From contig CACJNE010000005.1 of the NCBI GenBank assembly GCA_902594675.1, positions 1 through 64,000 on the forward strand: a stretch of 64,000 nt of DNA, read 5' to 3'. The stretch comes from an uncultured Pelagibacteraceae bacterium. GTDB lineage: Bacteria > Pseudomonadota > Alphaproteobacteria > Pelagibacterales > Pelagibacteraceae. A program made the translations under genes and the position numbers. The notes beneath the pieces are model-generated. The model saw nothing but the letters and a program-made list of their open reading frames with translations. It was not told the origin of the DNA and did no database searches. Of the stretch, positions 14,898 through 24,294 are shown piece by piece. Numbering within the stretch: position 1 is the first letter of the stretch; every line of letters begins with the position of its first letter.

Positions 14898-15968
14898 TTA
14901 AAATATCCCTTTATTTGAAAGTGTTGTGGCATACTTATTTAAATACTTATTATTTTTCAAAAATTTAGATAATGATCTAGATAATTTGTTATCAATTTTG
15001 TTATCAGTTTTAAAAAAAGTATTAATAAGATCTATGCCTACGCTAAAAATAAAATTTAAATGTTGAGTGTTTTTTTGAAATTTTTTAGCAATTAATTCAC
15101 CATCACTAATTCCTAGTAGAATATTCTCGTCTATAATTTTAGATAAAATTTTTATATCTCTTATTGTCATATTAAATCCCTGACCAGCAAGAGGGTGTAT
15201 TTTGTGTAATAAATCACCAAAAGATAAAATATTTTTGAAACTGTAGTTTCTTAAAACAGAAAATTTAATACTAAAGTACTCTATTTCACTAATATAATTT
15301 ATTTTATATTTAAGATTATAGTTTTTAATTATTTCATAAAATTTTTTTTTCTCTATTTTTTTAGTAGAATTATTTGAAAAAACCACAGAGGTTTGATTTT
15401 CTGACAACGGTAAAAATGCTAATGGTCCGTTTTTTGTAAAAATTTGAGTTGCAGTATTATTTTCAACTTTTTTGTGTTTAATGATCGCGGTGTGGGCTAA
15501 ACTCTTGTAATCTTTTTGGATTCTTTTTTGAAAATACTTTTTTGAGATAGAATTTTTTTCCACTGAATTTATGATTAAATCGTAATTTTTTTTTTTTAGC
15601 ATTTGATAATCATAATTTTTAATTTCAATTTTATTAATAAGCTTATTTTTTTTTAATATATTAAAAAATGAACTGTATTTAACTAAGTAAAAGTTATTTT
15701 GATTATGATTTTTAAATTCGAATAATTCAGAAGTACTTTCTTTTTCAGAATAGATTTTTATATGTTTTGTTGGCCAGCCTAATGAATTTATACCTTTAAT
15801 ATTTTTTTTTAAAAATTTATAATTTTCGTTTGATATTGCAATTGTTCTTGCTGTATTTAATACAATTGAAGTTGGGCTATAGAAGAGATCAACTTTTATA
15901 TTTTTCTTAATTAAGATATTTGCTAAAAGAAGGTTTGTTAAATTGTTTCCTAAAAGGCAGATTTTCAT
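14898..15968 (-). CDS. FAD-dependent hydroxylase of the UbiH/UbiF family (probable ubiquinone biosynthesis)
   Basis: About 356 residues. The N-terminal nucleotide-binding strand is degenerate (KICLLGNNLTNLLLANIL in place of GGGxxG), but the second FAD motif is strong: GDLLHKIHPLAGQGFNMTIRD, the hallmark of UbiH-type hydroxylases that oxidise the ubiquinone ring. Location beside ftsK and lolA is also seen in other alphaproteobacteria. The internal Met at 15968 is preferred over 15989 since the Rossmann strand begins there. Which ring position it acts on cannot be told. Confidence 0.75.
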   Translation of the reverse strand: MKICLLGNNLTNLLLANILIKKNIKVDLFYSPTSIVLNTARTIAISNENYKFLKKNIKGINSLGWPTKHIKIYSEKESTSELFEFKNHNQNNFYLVKYSSFFNILKKNKLINKIEIKNYDYQMLKKKNYDLIINSVEKNSISKKYFQKRIQKDYKSLAHTAIIKHKKVENNTATQIFTKNGPLAFLPLSENQTSVVFSNNSTKKIEKKKFYEIIKNYNLKYKINYISEIEYFSIKFSVLRNYSFKNILSFGDLLHKIHPLAGQGFNMTIRDIKILSKIIDENILLGISDGELIAKKFQKNTQHLNFIFSVGIDLINTFFKTDNKIDNKLSRSLSKFLKNNKYLNKYATTLSNKGIF

Positions 15969-16031
15969 AATATTATTTAATTTTATCAATAAAAATTAAA
16001 TGATACAAAGTGACAAATCACTAATAACAAA

Positions 16032-18119
16032 ATGAAATTTAAAAATTATTTTGAAAAATCTATAAGTTTTCTTCTAAAAAGACTTACTGAGCTGATTGGT
16101 CTATTTTTATTAGTTTTGTCAACATTACTGCTAGTATCATTAATTAGTTATTCACCAGAAGACCCTAACTTTATTTTTCCAGATAATGCTGAAATAAAGA
16201 ATTTACTGGGAGTAAAAGGAAGTTATGTATCTGATATACTTTATCAATCTGTTGGTTTAATTTCATTATTAATTCCTTTTTCATTTTTTTTTGTATCTTT
16301 ACAAGTGATAATTCATAAAAAAATTTTATATATTGTTGAAAGTTTATTTTTTATTATCTTATATTCTATCACAGGTGCATTTTTCTTTACAATTTTCCAT
16401 ACTGAAACATACTGGCTTATAAATAATGGTAACAATGGTTTTTTAGGTAACTTACTTAGTGAAACTTTTTTAATAAATTTAATTATATTAAACCAACAAA
16501 TAAGTTATATTATCTTGATTTGTTTAATAATATTGTTTTTTCTATTAAGTATTAAATTTAATTTAAAATTTTTAAAATCTTTAATTACAACTTTTTTAAA
16601 ACAAAAAAAAGAGGTGTCAAAAAATATTATTGATACGAATGATGCAATTATTAAAAGTGAAAAAGATTACTCAAACAATGAGACAAGAGTTCAAGAAAAC
16701 TTTTCATTTGATAGAGATTTAATATCTTCAGGTAAAAAAATTTTAAAATATAAATTACCTTCTATAGATTTTTTAAAAATTCCATCCAAAAAAAATAAAA
16801 ATTTCTCAGAAAATAAAATAGATGAAAAAATATTAGAAAAAATTTTACTTGATTTTGGTGTTGAAGGAGAAGTAAAGAAAGTAAGTCAAGGCCCTGTTGT
16901 AACCTTATATGAATTTGAACCTGCGCCTGGAGTAAAAGTATCAAAAATAATAAATCTATCTGAAGATATTGCAAGAAATACTAGTTCGGAATCTGCTAGG
17001 ATTGCAACTATACCTGGAAGTAACACTATAGGAATTGAATTACCCAAACCACAAAGAGAGAATGTTTTTTTAAGTGAAATAATTTCAGAATCTAGTTTTA
17101 AAAAGAAAGATGTAAAACTTCCAATAGCGCTTGGTAAAAGTATATCAGGATTACCAATAACTGGTGATTTAAGTGCAATGCCTCATTTGCTTATTGCTGG
17201 TACTACAGGCTCAGGGAAATCAGTTTGCATAAATACAATTATTTTATCGTTGTTATACAAACACTCTCCTGAAAAATGTAAATTTATATTAATAGATCCA
17301 AAAATGTTAGAGCTATCAACTTATGAAGGAATTCCACATTTGTTATGCCCAGTAATTACTGAGGCAAAAAAAGCTGCATCAGTCTTAGGTTGGGTAGTAA
17401 AAGAAATGGAAAATCGATACAAACTTATGACTAGAGTAGGAGTAAGAAATATAGATGGATACAATAAAAAACATAAGATTTCTATGCCTTATATCGTTGT
17501 AATCGTTGATGAAATGTCTGATTTAATGCTTGTTGCTGGAAAAGATATAGAGAATTACATTCAAAAACTTTCTCAAATGGCAAGAGCTGCTGGAATTCAT
17601 ATTATAATGGCAACGCAAAGACCGAGTGTTGATGTAATAACAGGTACAATAAAAGCAAATTTTCCTACGAGAATATCTTTCCAAGTTACTTCAAAAATAG
17701 ATAGCAGAACTATTCTTGGTGAACAAGGTGCTGAACAACTACTTGGTAAAGGGGATATGCTCTATATGACTTCAGCAAATAGAATAATAAGAATACATGC
17801 ACCATTTGTATCAGAAGGAGAAATTGAGAAAATAAATAATTTTCTTAGAAACCAAGCTGAACCGGATTACGTTGATGAAATCCTAAATTTTGTTGACGAA
17901 AAAGAAGGTTCCAGTGGTACAAGTGATAATGAAAATCTTGATGAATTGTATAATACTGCATTAGAGATTGTTAAATCCGAGAGGAAAGCATCAACATCTT
18001 TTTTACAAAGAAAATTACAAATTGGTTATAATAGAGCAGCCAGAATAGTAGATCAAATGGAAGCAAATGGAGAAGTTAGTCCAGCAAATCATGTAGGAAA
18101 AAGAGAAGTGCTTAAATGA
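16032..18119 (+). CDS. ftsK: DNA translocase FtsK
   Basis: 695 residues. The N-terminal 190 hold about four membrane spans that anchor it at the division septum, followed by a short Lys/Asp-rich linker. The motor has Walker A GTTGSGKS near residue 389 and Walker B VVIVDEMSDLM near 489, and the C-terminus is the gamma winged-helix domain (LQRKLQIGYNRAARIVDQME) that reads polar DNA motifs. It pumps the chromosome terminus through the septum and activates dimer resolution. The linker is much shorter than in E. coli, as in many streamlined genomes. The gene overlaps lolA by four bases. Confidence 0.96.
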   Translation: MKFKNYFEKSISFLLKRLTELIGLFLLVLSTLLLVSLISYSPEDPNFIFPDNAEIKNLLGVKGSYVSDILYQSVGLISLLIPFSFFFVSLQVIIHKKILYIVESLFFIILYSITGAFFFTIFHTETYWLINNGNNGFLGNLLSETFLINLIILNQQISYIILICLIILFFLLSIKFNLKFLKSLITTFLKQKKEVSKNIIDTNDAIIKSEKDYSNNETRVQENFSFDRDLISSGKKILKYKLPSIDFLKIPSKKNKNFSENKIDEKILEKILLDFGVEGEVKKVSQGPVVTLYEFEPAPGVKVSKIINLSEDIARNTSSESARIATIPGSNTIGIELPKPQRENVFLSEIISESSFKKKDVKLPIALGKSISGLPITGDLSAMPHLLIAGTTGSGKSVCINTIILSLLYKHSPEKCKFILIDPKMLELSTYEGIPHLLCPVITEAKKAASVLGWVVKEMENRYKLMTRVGVRNIDGYNKKHKISMPYIVVIVDEMSDLMLVAGKDIENYIQKLSQMARAAGIHIIMATQRPSVDVITGTIKANFPTRISFQVTSKIDSRTILGEQGAEQLLGKGDMLYMTSANRIIRIHAPFVSEGEIEKINNFLRNQAEPDYVDEILNFVDEKEGSSGTSDNENLDELYNTALEIVKSERKASTSFLQRKLQIGYNRAARIVDQMEANGEVSPANHVGKREVLK

Positions 18120-18676
18120 AAAAATACTTATTTTTTTGTTTAATTTTTTTTTTTAATTTCAATGCACAAAGTTCTTCAACTCAACAAATTATAAATCATT
18201 TAGAAAATATATATTCTTTACAATTCAAATTTATTCAAAAAATAGATAATAATAATACTGAAAAAGGAGAGTGTATAATTCTGTACCCGAAGAAAATTTT
18301 TTGTGAATATTATGACATATACAATAAGGTATTAGTTTCGAATGGTAAATCTCTAATTATCAATTCAGATAAAATCAAAAACTATTATAGATATCCATTA
18401 GAGAATACTCCGTTAAATTTTATTCTTGATAAAAAGTTTTTAATTTCAAAAATGAAGGAGGCACAAGATGATAAAGATTATCCTTTTTATTATACATTTA
18501 ATTTTGAATATGAAAATAACTTTATAAAAGTTTTTTTTGATAAGGAAAGTTTAGATTTGATTGGTTGGGAAACCAAAGATATATACCAAAACTTAATTCA
18601 AACCTTTTTAAGTGATGTTAATATTAATATTAATGTTGAAGAAAAATTATTTTCAATACAAAAATATACTAATTAA
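18116..18676 (+). CDS. lolA: Outer-membrane lipoprotein carrier LolA-like protein
   Basis: 186 residues with a signal peptide (MKKYLFFCLIFFFNFNAQSS). The mature part has the LolA half-barrel pattern: an early helix ending in SLQFKFIQKIDN, then antiparallel strands with GECIILYPKKIFCEY and VLVSNGKSLIINSD. In the periplasm LolA carries lipoproteins from the LolCDE transporter to the outer membrane. Location after ftsK with a four-base overlap fits the common alphaproteobacterial order. The sequence is divergent, so the call rests on pattern and context together. Confidence 0.75.
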   Translation: MKKYLFFCLIFFFNFNAQSSSTQQIINHLENIYSLQFKFIQKIDNNNTEKGECIILYPKKIFCEYYDIYNKVLVSNGKSLIINSDKIKNYYRYPLENTPLNFILDKKFLISKMKEAQDDKDYPFYYTFNFEYENNFIKVFFDKESLDLIGWETKDIYQNLIQTFLSDVNININVEEKLFSIQKYTN

Positions 18677-19181
18677 CCTCAACATTTATTTTTTCAGATT
18701 TAAATACTTGCATCCCTCTAGCTAGATAGTTTTTAATTGCATTTTCATGATCTAATGAACAAGTGTGTAACCAAACTCTAGAGTTTCCATCTTCAAATAA
18801 CTTTTTAATAGCCTCAGACAAAAGATATCCTCCACATTTTTTTCCAAAGTATTCCTCTAATATCCCAAAATATGCTATTTCTGAGCAATCATTATCAATA
18901 TCACGAATAGTTTCATAAAATCCTGCCAAGTTATTATTATCCTTTAAAACAAAGGTTTTTACCCTATAATTTTCAACGTATTCAATCCATTTTTTATCAC
19001 CCCATGCTAATCTATCTATCCATCTATGTTTTCTTCCAATTTGCTTATAAAAAAATTTGTTAATTTGAAAATCAGGTGGATTTACTTGTCTAATTTTAAA
19101 GTTTGGACCTGGACTTTTAGATATATTAAGTTTTTTTATTGAATTTATTTCTAAGAAACTTCTTTCTACGTTTATTATCAC
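18669..19181 (-). CDS. GNAT-family N-acetyltransferase
   Basis: 170 residues with a GNAT pattern: a beta strand FVLKDNNNLAGFYETI, a second strand IAYFGILEEYFGKKCGGYLL (acetyl-CoA-binding loop, a degenerate Q/RxxGxG/A) and a C-terminal HENAIKNYLARGMQVFK segment typical of the fold. The substrate is unknown. It is the last gene of the long minus-strand run that starts at hisB, overlapping the HIT gene by four bases, and its end overlaps the end of lolA by eight. Confidence 0.75.
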   Translation of the reverse strand: MIINVERSFLEINSIKKLNISKSPGPNFKIRQVNPPDFQINKFFYKQIGRKHRWIDRLAWGDKKWIEYVENYRVKTFVLKDNNNLAGFYETIRDIDNDCSEIAYFGILEEYFGKKCGGYLLSEAIKKLFEDGNSRVWLHTCSLDHENAIKNYLARGMQVFKSEKINVEVN

Positions 19182-19543
19182 GAGACCATTTTACCAATTT
19201 TCTCTCCACCAAACAAATGGAAATGTAAATGAGGAACCTCTTGCCCACCATCTTCACCTATATTTGCTAATGCTCTATACCCTTTACCAGTATTTACAGA
19301 TATATTTAATTTTTTTGCAACAATATTAATTCCTTTCAGTAGTCCAACCATTTCATCTGGGGAGGCATTTTGGCTAAAATCATCAAGGTCAATATATTTA
19401 CCTTTTGGAATAACCAATGCGTGAATTTTTTTTTGTGGATTTATATCATAGAAAGCTAAAACAAATTCATCCTCATAAATTTTATTACAAGGTATTTCAT
19501 TTCTTAAAATTTTAGCAAATATATTATTATCGTCGTAATTCAT
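19178..19543 (-). CDS. HIT family nucleotide hydrolase/phosphoramidase (HinT-like)
   Basis: 121 residues with the histidine triad VPHLHFHLFGG close to the C-terminus and the N-terminal FAKILRNEIPCNKIYEDE start typical of HinT proteins. Members hydrolyse aminoacyl- or phosphoramidate-linked nucleotides. It lies two bases after the malate-CoA ligase alpha gene and overlaps the GNAT gene, so it is part of the same transcript. A functional link with its neighbours is not evident. Confidence 0.92.
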   Translation of the reverse strand: MNYDDNNIFAKILRNEIPCNKIYEDEFVLAFYDINPQKKIHALVIPKGKYIDLDDFSQNASPDEMVGLLKGINIVAKKLNISVNTGKGYRALANIGEDGGQEVPHLHFHLFGGEKIGKMVS

Positions 19544-19545
19544 GA

Positions 19546-20433
19546 CTACATTTTTTCTAAAACTGATTTTACTGTATCTCCCATAACAGACGGATTTTTA
19601 GAAATTGTAATTCCACACTCTTTTAAAATTTCAACCTTTTCAATTGCACTTTCTCCGTAAGCTGAAACTATTGCTCCAGCATGACCCATTACTCTTCCTT
19701 TAGGAGCAGTTAATCCAGCTATGTATGCTATAATAGGTTTTTTCATATTTTCTTTCGCAAATTCTCCTGCAGCTACTTCTTGAGGACCACCAATCTCACC
19801 AATCATTAAAATTGCATCAGTCTCATCGTCTGTCTCAAACTTTTCAATTATGTCTCTAAATGAGCTTCCATTTATAGGGTCTCCACCTATTCCAACACTT
19901 GTTGAAATTCCAATATTTAAATTTTTAAGTTGTTGAGCAGCTTCATAGCCTAATGTTCCTGATCTACTTATGATTCCAATTCTTCCTTCTTTATAAATAT
20001 GTCCTGGCATTATCCCCAACATAGATTTCCCTGGACTTATAATACCTGCACAATTCGGTCCAACTAAAGTCATTTTAGAACTTTTGGTGTATCTCCTCAT
20101 ATACCTTTTTATTCTGATCATGTCATGAGATGGAATTCCATCAACAATAGCTACACAAGTTTTAATACCAGCATCAGCAGCTTCCATTGCCGAGTCTGCC
20201 GCAAAAGCTGGTGGTACAAATAAAATTGATGCGTCTGCTCCTGTTGCGCTGACTGCATCCTTAACGGTATTAAACACTGGTAGATTTAGGTGTTTTGAAC
20301 CTCCTTTTCCCGGAGTAACTCCACCTATAACATTAGAACCGTACTTTATCATCTCATCGGCATGAAAAGTGCCCATTTTACCTGTAAAACCTTGAATAAT
20401 TATCTTGCTGTTTTTGTCTATCAATACTGTCAT
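19546..20433 (-). CDS. mtkB: Malate-CoA ligase alpha subunit (MtkB-like; SucD family)
   Basis: 295 residues of the succinyl-CoA synthetase alpha family: N-terminal CoA-binding GFTGKMGTFHADEMI and GGVTPGKGG, and the phosphorylated His in the GHAGAIVSAYGES segment. I favour malate-CoA ligase over succinyl-CoA ligase. FAADSAMEAADAG, MRRYTKSSKMTLVGPNCAGI and SMLGIMPGHIY are like recalled methylotroph MtkB, where E. coli SucD has a different, shorter stretch and PNCPGVITPG. The enzyme makes malyl-CoA from malate, CoA and ATP. The beta subunit lies three bases upstream and malyl-CoA lyase before that. A dedicated succinyl-CoA ligase is the alternative. Confidence 0.75.
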   Translation of the reverse strand: MTVLIDKNSKIIIQGFTGKMGTFHADEMIKYGSNVIGGVTPGKGGSKHLNLPVFNTVKDAVSATGADASILFVPPAFAADSAMEAADAGIKTCVAIVDGIPSHDMIRIKRYMRRYTKSSKMTLVGPNCAGIISPGKSMLGIMPGHIYKEGRIGIISRSGTLGYEAAQQLKNLNIGISTSVGIGGDPINGSSFRDIIEKFETDDETDAILMIGEIGGPQEVAAGEFAKENMKKPIIAYIAGLTAPKGRVMGHAGAIVSAYGESAIEKVEILKECGITISKNPSVMGDTVKSVLEKM

Positions 20434-20436
20434 GAT

Positions 20437-21600
20437 TTATTTATTTAGAGCTGCAACCGCTTTATTAGCTGCATCCTCAAGCGTGTTTGCCTCTATATAA
20501 TTTATTTTACTCTCTTTTAAAATTTGATTACCTTTTTCAACGTTTGTACCTGCTAACCTAATTACTAATGGAACATTAACTTCGATTTTTTTTAAGGCTT
20601 CTACTATTCCCTCTGCAACCCAATCACATCTGTTTATACCAGCAAAAATATTTACCAAAATTACTTTTACTTTTTCATCCATCGTAACTAATTTAAATGC
20701 CTTGACTATTTTTTCAGGTGTTGCTCCACCTCCTACGTCTAAAAAATTTGCAGGACTTCCTCCAGCTAGTTTTATCATGTCCATAGAAGCCATTGCTAAA
20801 CCAGCACCATTTATAATGTTACCAATGTTTCCATCCAAACTCACATAATTTAATCCTCTATCAGATGCAAAAACTTCTTTTGAGTCCTCTTGTGTCTTAT
20901 CTCTAAGTTCTGAAACTTGATTTCTTCTAAACATTGCATTGTTATCAAAACTCATTTTACAATCCAAAGCTAAAATTTGTTTTTGTTTAGAAATAACCAA
21001 TGGATTAACCTCAACCATTGTAGCATCTAGTTCACTAAATGCTTTGTAACATCCAATAATAGTTTCAGAAGCTCTTCTAATTAAATCAGGTTCAATTCCT
21101 AAACCGAATGCCAATTCTCTAGCTTGGAAATTTTGCATCCCAACAGCGACTTCAATTTTTGATCTTATAATGGTTTCTGGTTTTTCTTTCGAAATTTCTT
21201 CAACACTCATACCACCTTCTGTCGATGCAACAACCATAATACTTTCTGAACTTCTATCAAAAACAAGACCAAGATAAAGTTCTCGCTCAATATCTGTTGC
21301 TTCTTCAATATAAATTCTATTTACTATTTTACCTTCGGGGCCTGTTTGATTTGTAACTAATTTTTTTCCTAACAATTTGTCTGTTGCTTGAGCAACTTCC
21401 AATGGACTATCACATACTATTATTCCACCAGCTTTTCCTCTCGCACCAGAGTGAATTTGTGCTTTTACTACCCATTTTGATCCACCAATCTCTCTAGCTT
21501 TATTCTCAGCATTCTCTGGGCTATAGACAATTCCGCCTCTTGGAATTGTTACACCAAAATCTGAAAGTATTTTTTTTGCTTGGTATTCGTGAATATCCAT
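20437..21600 (-). CDS. mtkA: Malate-CoA ligase beta subunit (MtkA-like; SucC family)
   Basis: 387 residues with an ATP-grasp domain (WVVKAQIHSGARGKAGGI) and a C-terminal flavodoxin-like domain. The diagnostic segment reads FAGINRCDWVAEGI and then RLAGTNVEKG, as in recalled MtkA, whereas SucC proteins have FGGI-RCD-IADGI and RLEGNN. LVTNQTGPEG and ERELYLG also agree with MtkA. It would pair with the downstream alpha subunit to activate malate, feeding the lyase gene just upstream. Confidence in the family is near certain; in malate over succinate it is moderate. Confidence 0.75.
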   Translation of the reverse strand: MDIHEYQAKKILSDFGVTIPRGGIVYSPENAENKAREIGGSKWVVKAQIHSGARGKAGGIIVCDSPLEVAQATDKLLGKKLVTNQTGPEGKIVNRIYIEEATDIERELYLGLVFDRSSESIMVVASTEGGMSVEEISKEKPETIIRSKIEVAVGMQNFQARELAFGLGIEPDLIRRASETIIGCYKAFSELDATMVEVNPLVISKQKQILALDCKMSFDNNAMFRRNQVSELRDKTQEDSKEVFASDRGLNYVSLDGNIGNIINGAGLAMASMDMIKLAGGSPANFLDVGGGATPEKIVKAFKLVTMDEKVKVILVNIFAGINRCDWVAEGIVEALKKIEVNVPLVIRLAGTNVEKGNQILKESKINYIEANTLEDAANKAVAALNK

Positions 21601-21608
21601 AATTTTAT

Positions 21609-22547
21609 TTATTTATTATGGATTAACTTATCGATGTTTACAATATTTTCAGCCATTCTAGCTGATGCAGCATCAATCATTCGTCCATCAAGCTGAGCAG
21701 CTCCTTTTCCTTCATTTGCAGCCTTTTCTAGTTCTTCTAGGATCCTTTTAGCCTTAGTAACCTCTGCCTCTGGTGGAGAAAACACTTTGTTTGCTAATTC
21801 AATTTGAGATGGATGAATTGCCCATTTGCCTTCAATACCAATTGCAGCTCCTCTTTTAGCGGCAGCTGTATAGGCATCTGGATCATTAAAATCTCCAAAT
21901 GGTCCATCAATTGCTCTTAAGCCATAAGCTCTGCAAGTCATTACTAATTCTGATAAACCATGATGCCACTGGTCTCCTGGATAATTTTCATTAAGCCCAC
22001 CTATAACTGTAGTTCTTGCTCTTAAACTTGCAGCATAATCCGCAACACCAAAATGTAATGCCTCAAGCCTTTCACTGGAAGTTGCAATTTCTTTGATATT
22101 TGACATACCTAATGCAGTTTCAATTAAACACTCAATTCCAATTTTATTTTTTAATTTTTTGTTTGTTTCAATCTGAGTTAATAAACAATCAACCATATAA
22201 ACATCGCTTGCAGTACCAGCTTTTGGAACTAAAATTGTATCTACATTTTCTCCTGCTTGTTCAACTATTTCAATTAAATCAGAGTACATATAATGTGTAT
22301 CTAAACTATTTATTCTCACAGAAATAGTTTTGCCACTACCTCTCCAATTCATTTCATTTAATGCTTTAATAACATTTGCTCTAGCAGTTATTTTATCATT
22401 AGGAGAAACTGCATCCTCTAGATCTAAAAAAACATAATCTGCTGCCGAACTAAGAGCCTTCTCAAACATTTTAGGAGATGAGCCTGGTACTGCTAATTCA
22501 CTTCTTTGTAATCTTGATCTTGCTGGTTTATAAAATTTATGGCTCAT
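21609..22547 (-). CDS. mclA: Malyl-CoA lyase (HpcH/CitE family)
   Basis: 312 residues of the CitE/HpcH TIM-barrel family. RSELAVPGSSPKMFEKAL, VFLDLEDAVSPNDK, the INSLDTHYMY segment, ECLIETALGMSNIKEIA and GKWAIHPSQIELAN match recalled methylotroph malyl-CoA lyase across its length. It cleaves malyl-CoA into glyoxylate and acetyl-CoA, or the reverse with glyoxylate uptake. Its start overlaps the end of hisE by four bases, and the two ligase subunits follow, making a compact three-gene malate to glyoxylate plus acetyl-CoA module. Confidence 0.85.
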   Translation of the reverse strand: MSHKFYKPARSRLQRSELAVPGSSPKMFEKALSSAADYVFLDLEDAVSPNDKITARANVIKALNEMNWRGSGKTISVRINSLDTHYMYSDLIEIVEQAGENVDTILVPKAGTASDVYMVDCLLTQIETNKKLKNKIGIECLIETALGMSNIKEIATSSERLEALHFGVADYAASLRARTTVIGGLNENYPGDQWHHGLSELVMTCRAYGLRAIDGPFGDFNDPDAYTAAAKRGAAIGIEGKWAIHPSQIELANKVFSPPEAEVTKAKRILEELEKAANEGKGAAQLDGRMIDAASARMAENIVNIDKLIHNK

Positions 22548-22816
22548 TTTTTTCTTTTATCTAATTCGCTCATTACATCTTCAATTTTAATATTGTTTGC
22601 TTCAAGGTACATAGCTAGATGATAAAATACATCTGCAGCTTCATGAATTTTATTTGTATCTTTTTCTACTGCCTCTATCAATTCATTTATTTCTTCAAGC
22701 ACTTTAGCTTTGCTTAAAGATTTATCACTTAGGAGTTTGTTAGTGTAAGAACCATCAACTGGTGATGATTTTCTCTCTCGAGCAAGATTAAATAGACTTT
22801 CTAGGGTATTTAGCAT
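22544..22816 (-). CDS. hisE: Phosphoribosyl-ATP pyrophosphatase
   Basis: 90 residues, a stand-alone HisE (not fused to HisI). The MazG-like helices show KVLEEINELIEAVEKD and then HEAADVFYHLAMYL, giving the acidic residues that bind magnesium. It performs the second step of histidine synthesis, the hydrolysis of phosphoribosyl-ATP. It is one base from hisF and overlaps the lyase gene by four. Confidence 0.92.
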   Translation of the reverse strand: MLNTLESLFNLARERKSSPVDGSYTNKLLSDKSLSKAKVLEEINELIEAVEKDTNKIHEAADVFYHLAMYLEANNIKIEDVMSELDKRKK

Positions 22817-22817
22817 C

Positions 22818-23573
22818 TCAAATCCTAACAGGTATACCTTTTGTGTCCAGATATTCTTTAGCTTCTTTCACAGAATATTTTCCGTAGTGAAATATGGATG
22901 CTGCTAAAACCGCGCTAGCGTTACCTAATTTGATGCCATCGACTAAATGATCAAGATCCCCAACCCCGCCTGATGCTATTGTGGGTATGTTTACCATAGA
23001 TGAAATTTTAGACATCAAATCTATGTCATAGCCTACCTGAGTACCATCTCTATCCATTGATGTAACAAGTAACTCACCTGCTCCGCTCTCTTCCATCTTT
23101 TTTGCGAACTCTAAAGCATCAATTCCAGTATTATTTCGTCCACCATGAGTAAAAACTTCCCATTTGTCTCCATTTTTCTTAGCATCAATTGCAACAACAA
23201 TACATTGAGAACCATATTTTTTTGAGCTTTGAACTACAACCTCAGCATTTTGAACTGCAGCTGTATTAATTGAAACCTTGTCAGCCCCGCAGTTTAAAAG
23301 TTTGCTAATATCATCCACACTTCTAACTCCACCTCCAACTGTTAAAGGTACAAAACATTTTTTTGAAGTATCTTTCACTACTTCGTAAATAGTATCTCTA
23401 TTTTCATTTGATGCTGTGATATCTAAAAAACAAATTTCATCAGCACCGCCATCACTATAAATTTTAGCTTGCTCCACTGGGTCACCTGCGTCTTGTAAAT
23501 CTACAAAATTTATTCCTTTTACGACTCTTCCGTTTTTAACATCTAAACAGGGTATAATTCTATTTTTAAGCAT
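22818..23573 (-). CDS. hisF: Imidazole glycerol phosphate synthase cyclase subunit
   Basis: 251 residues, a TIM barrel. The start [20 protein letters not shown] gives the catalytic Asp, VGGGVRS and then [10 protein letters not shown] give the two phosphate-binding loops, and the second catalytic Asp lies in SMDRDGT. With HisH it makes imidazole glycerol phosphate and AICAR. It overlaps hisA by eight bases, and hisH lies two genes upstream. Confidence 0.97.
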   Translation of the reverse strand: MLKNRIIPCLDVKNGRVVKGINFVDLQDAGDPVEQAKIYSDGGADEICFLDITASNENRDTIYEVVKDTSKKCFVPLTVGGGVRSVDDISKLLNCGADKVSINTAAVQNAEVVVQSSKKYGSQCIVVAIDAKKNGDKWEVFTHGGRNNTGIDALEFAKKMEESGAGELLVTSMDRDGTQVGYDIDLMSKISSMVNIPTIASGGVGDLDHLVDGIKLGNASAVLAASIFHYGKYSVKEAKEYLDTKGIPVRI

Positions 23574-24291
23574 CTATCTCTTTTGCAAGTTCATCTAATT
23601 TAATATCACCATCATATATAGCTTTACCAACTATAATACCTTCAATATTTTTATTTCCTATTTCTTTAGCCTTTTTAATATCATTAATTGAGGAAACTCC
23701 CCCAGAAATAATCACTGGACAATTTGAATTATTAGCTACATTTTCTGTTTCATCAAAGTTTGGGCTTAGCTTCATGCCATCTCTATTAATATCGGTATAA
23801 ATTAATCTACTGGCTCCATAATCATTTACATCTTTTAAAAATTCTAATGTTTTTAAATTAGAATTTTCTTTCCATCCAGATACAGATAAATACCCATCTT
23901 TAGCATCTAGACCTAAAGCAATCTTGTCTGGAAAATTTTGACAAGCCTCTTTTAGAAAATTTTTATTTTTTATTGCAGCACTTCCTAAAATTACTTTCTC
24001 TACTCCAGCATCAGTATATTTTTGAATACTCTCAAAGTTTCTTACACCACCACCTATTTCAATTTTAACATCAAATTTTCCTACAATTTCCTCAATAATA
24101 TCAATATTTACAGTCTCTCCTGTTAATGCTCCATCTAAATCAACAATGTGTAAGTTTTTAAAACCATGGTCTTTATATTTACCAGCTTGTTCAACTGGCG
24201 ACATTTCATATTCAGTTTTATTATCAAAGTCTCCTTTAACTAACCTCACACACTTTTTATCTTTAATATCTATTGCAGGAAATATTTTCAT
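23566..24291 (-). CDS. hisA: ProFAR isomerase
   Basis: 241 residues, the TIM barrel that isomerises ProFAR to PRFAR, the HisF substrate. The start [20 protein letters not shown], the IEIGGGVRN loop and the TDINRDGM and IISGGVSS segments are all typical. Three bases separate it from the unknown gene upstream, and it overlaps hisF downstream. Confidence 0.97.
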   Translation of the reverse strand: MKIFPAIDIKDKKCVRLVKGDFDNKTEYEMSPVEQAGKYKDHGFKNLHIVDLDGALTGETVNIDIIEEIVGKFDVKIEIGGGVRNFESIQKYTDAGVEKVILGSAAIKNKNFLKEACQNFPDKIALGLDAKDGYLSVSGWKENSNLKTLEFLKDVNDYGASRLIYTDINRDGMKLSPNFDETENVANNSNCPVIISGGVSSINDIKKAKEIGNKNIEGIIVGKAIYDGDIKLDELAKEIDA

Positions 24292-24294
24292 TTT

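Noticed and set aside
19546-21600. Plain succinyl-CoA synthetase (sucCD)
   Set aside because: The diagnostic segments and the adjacent malyl-CoA lyase fit malate-CoA ligase better; kept as the alternative since no phylogeny could be run.
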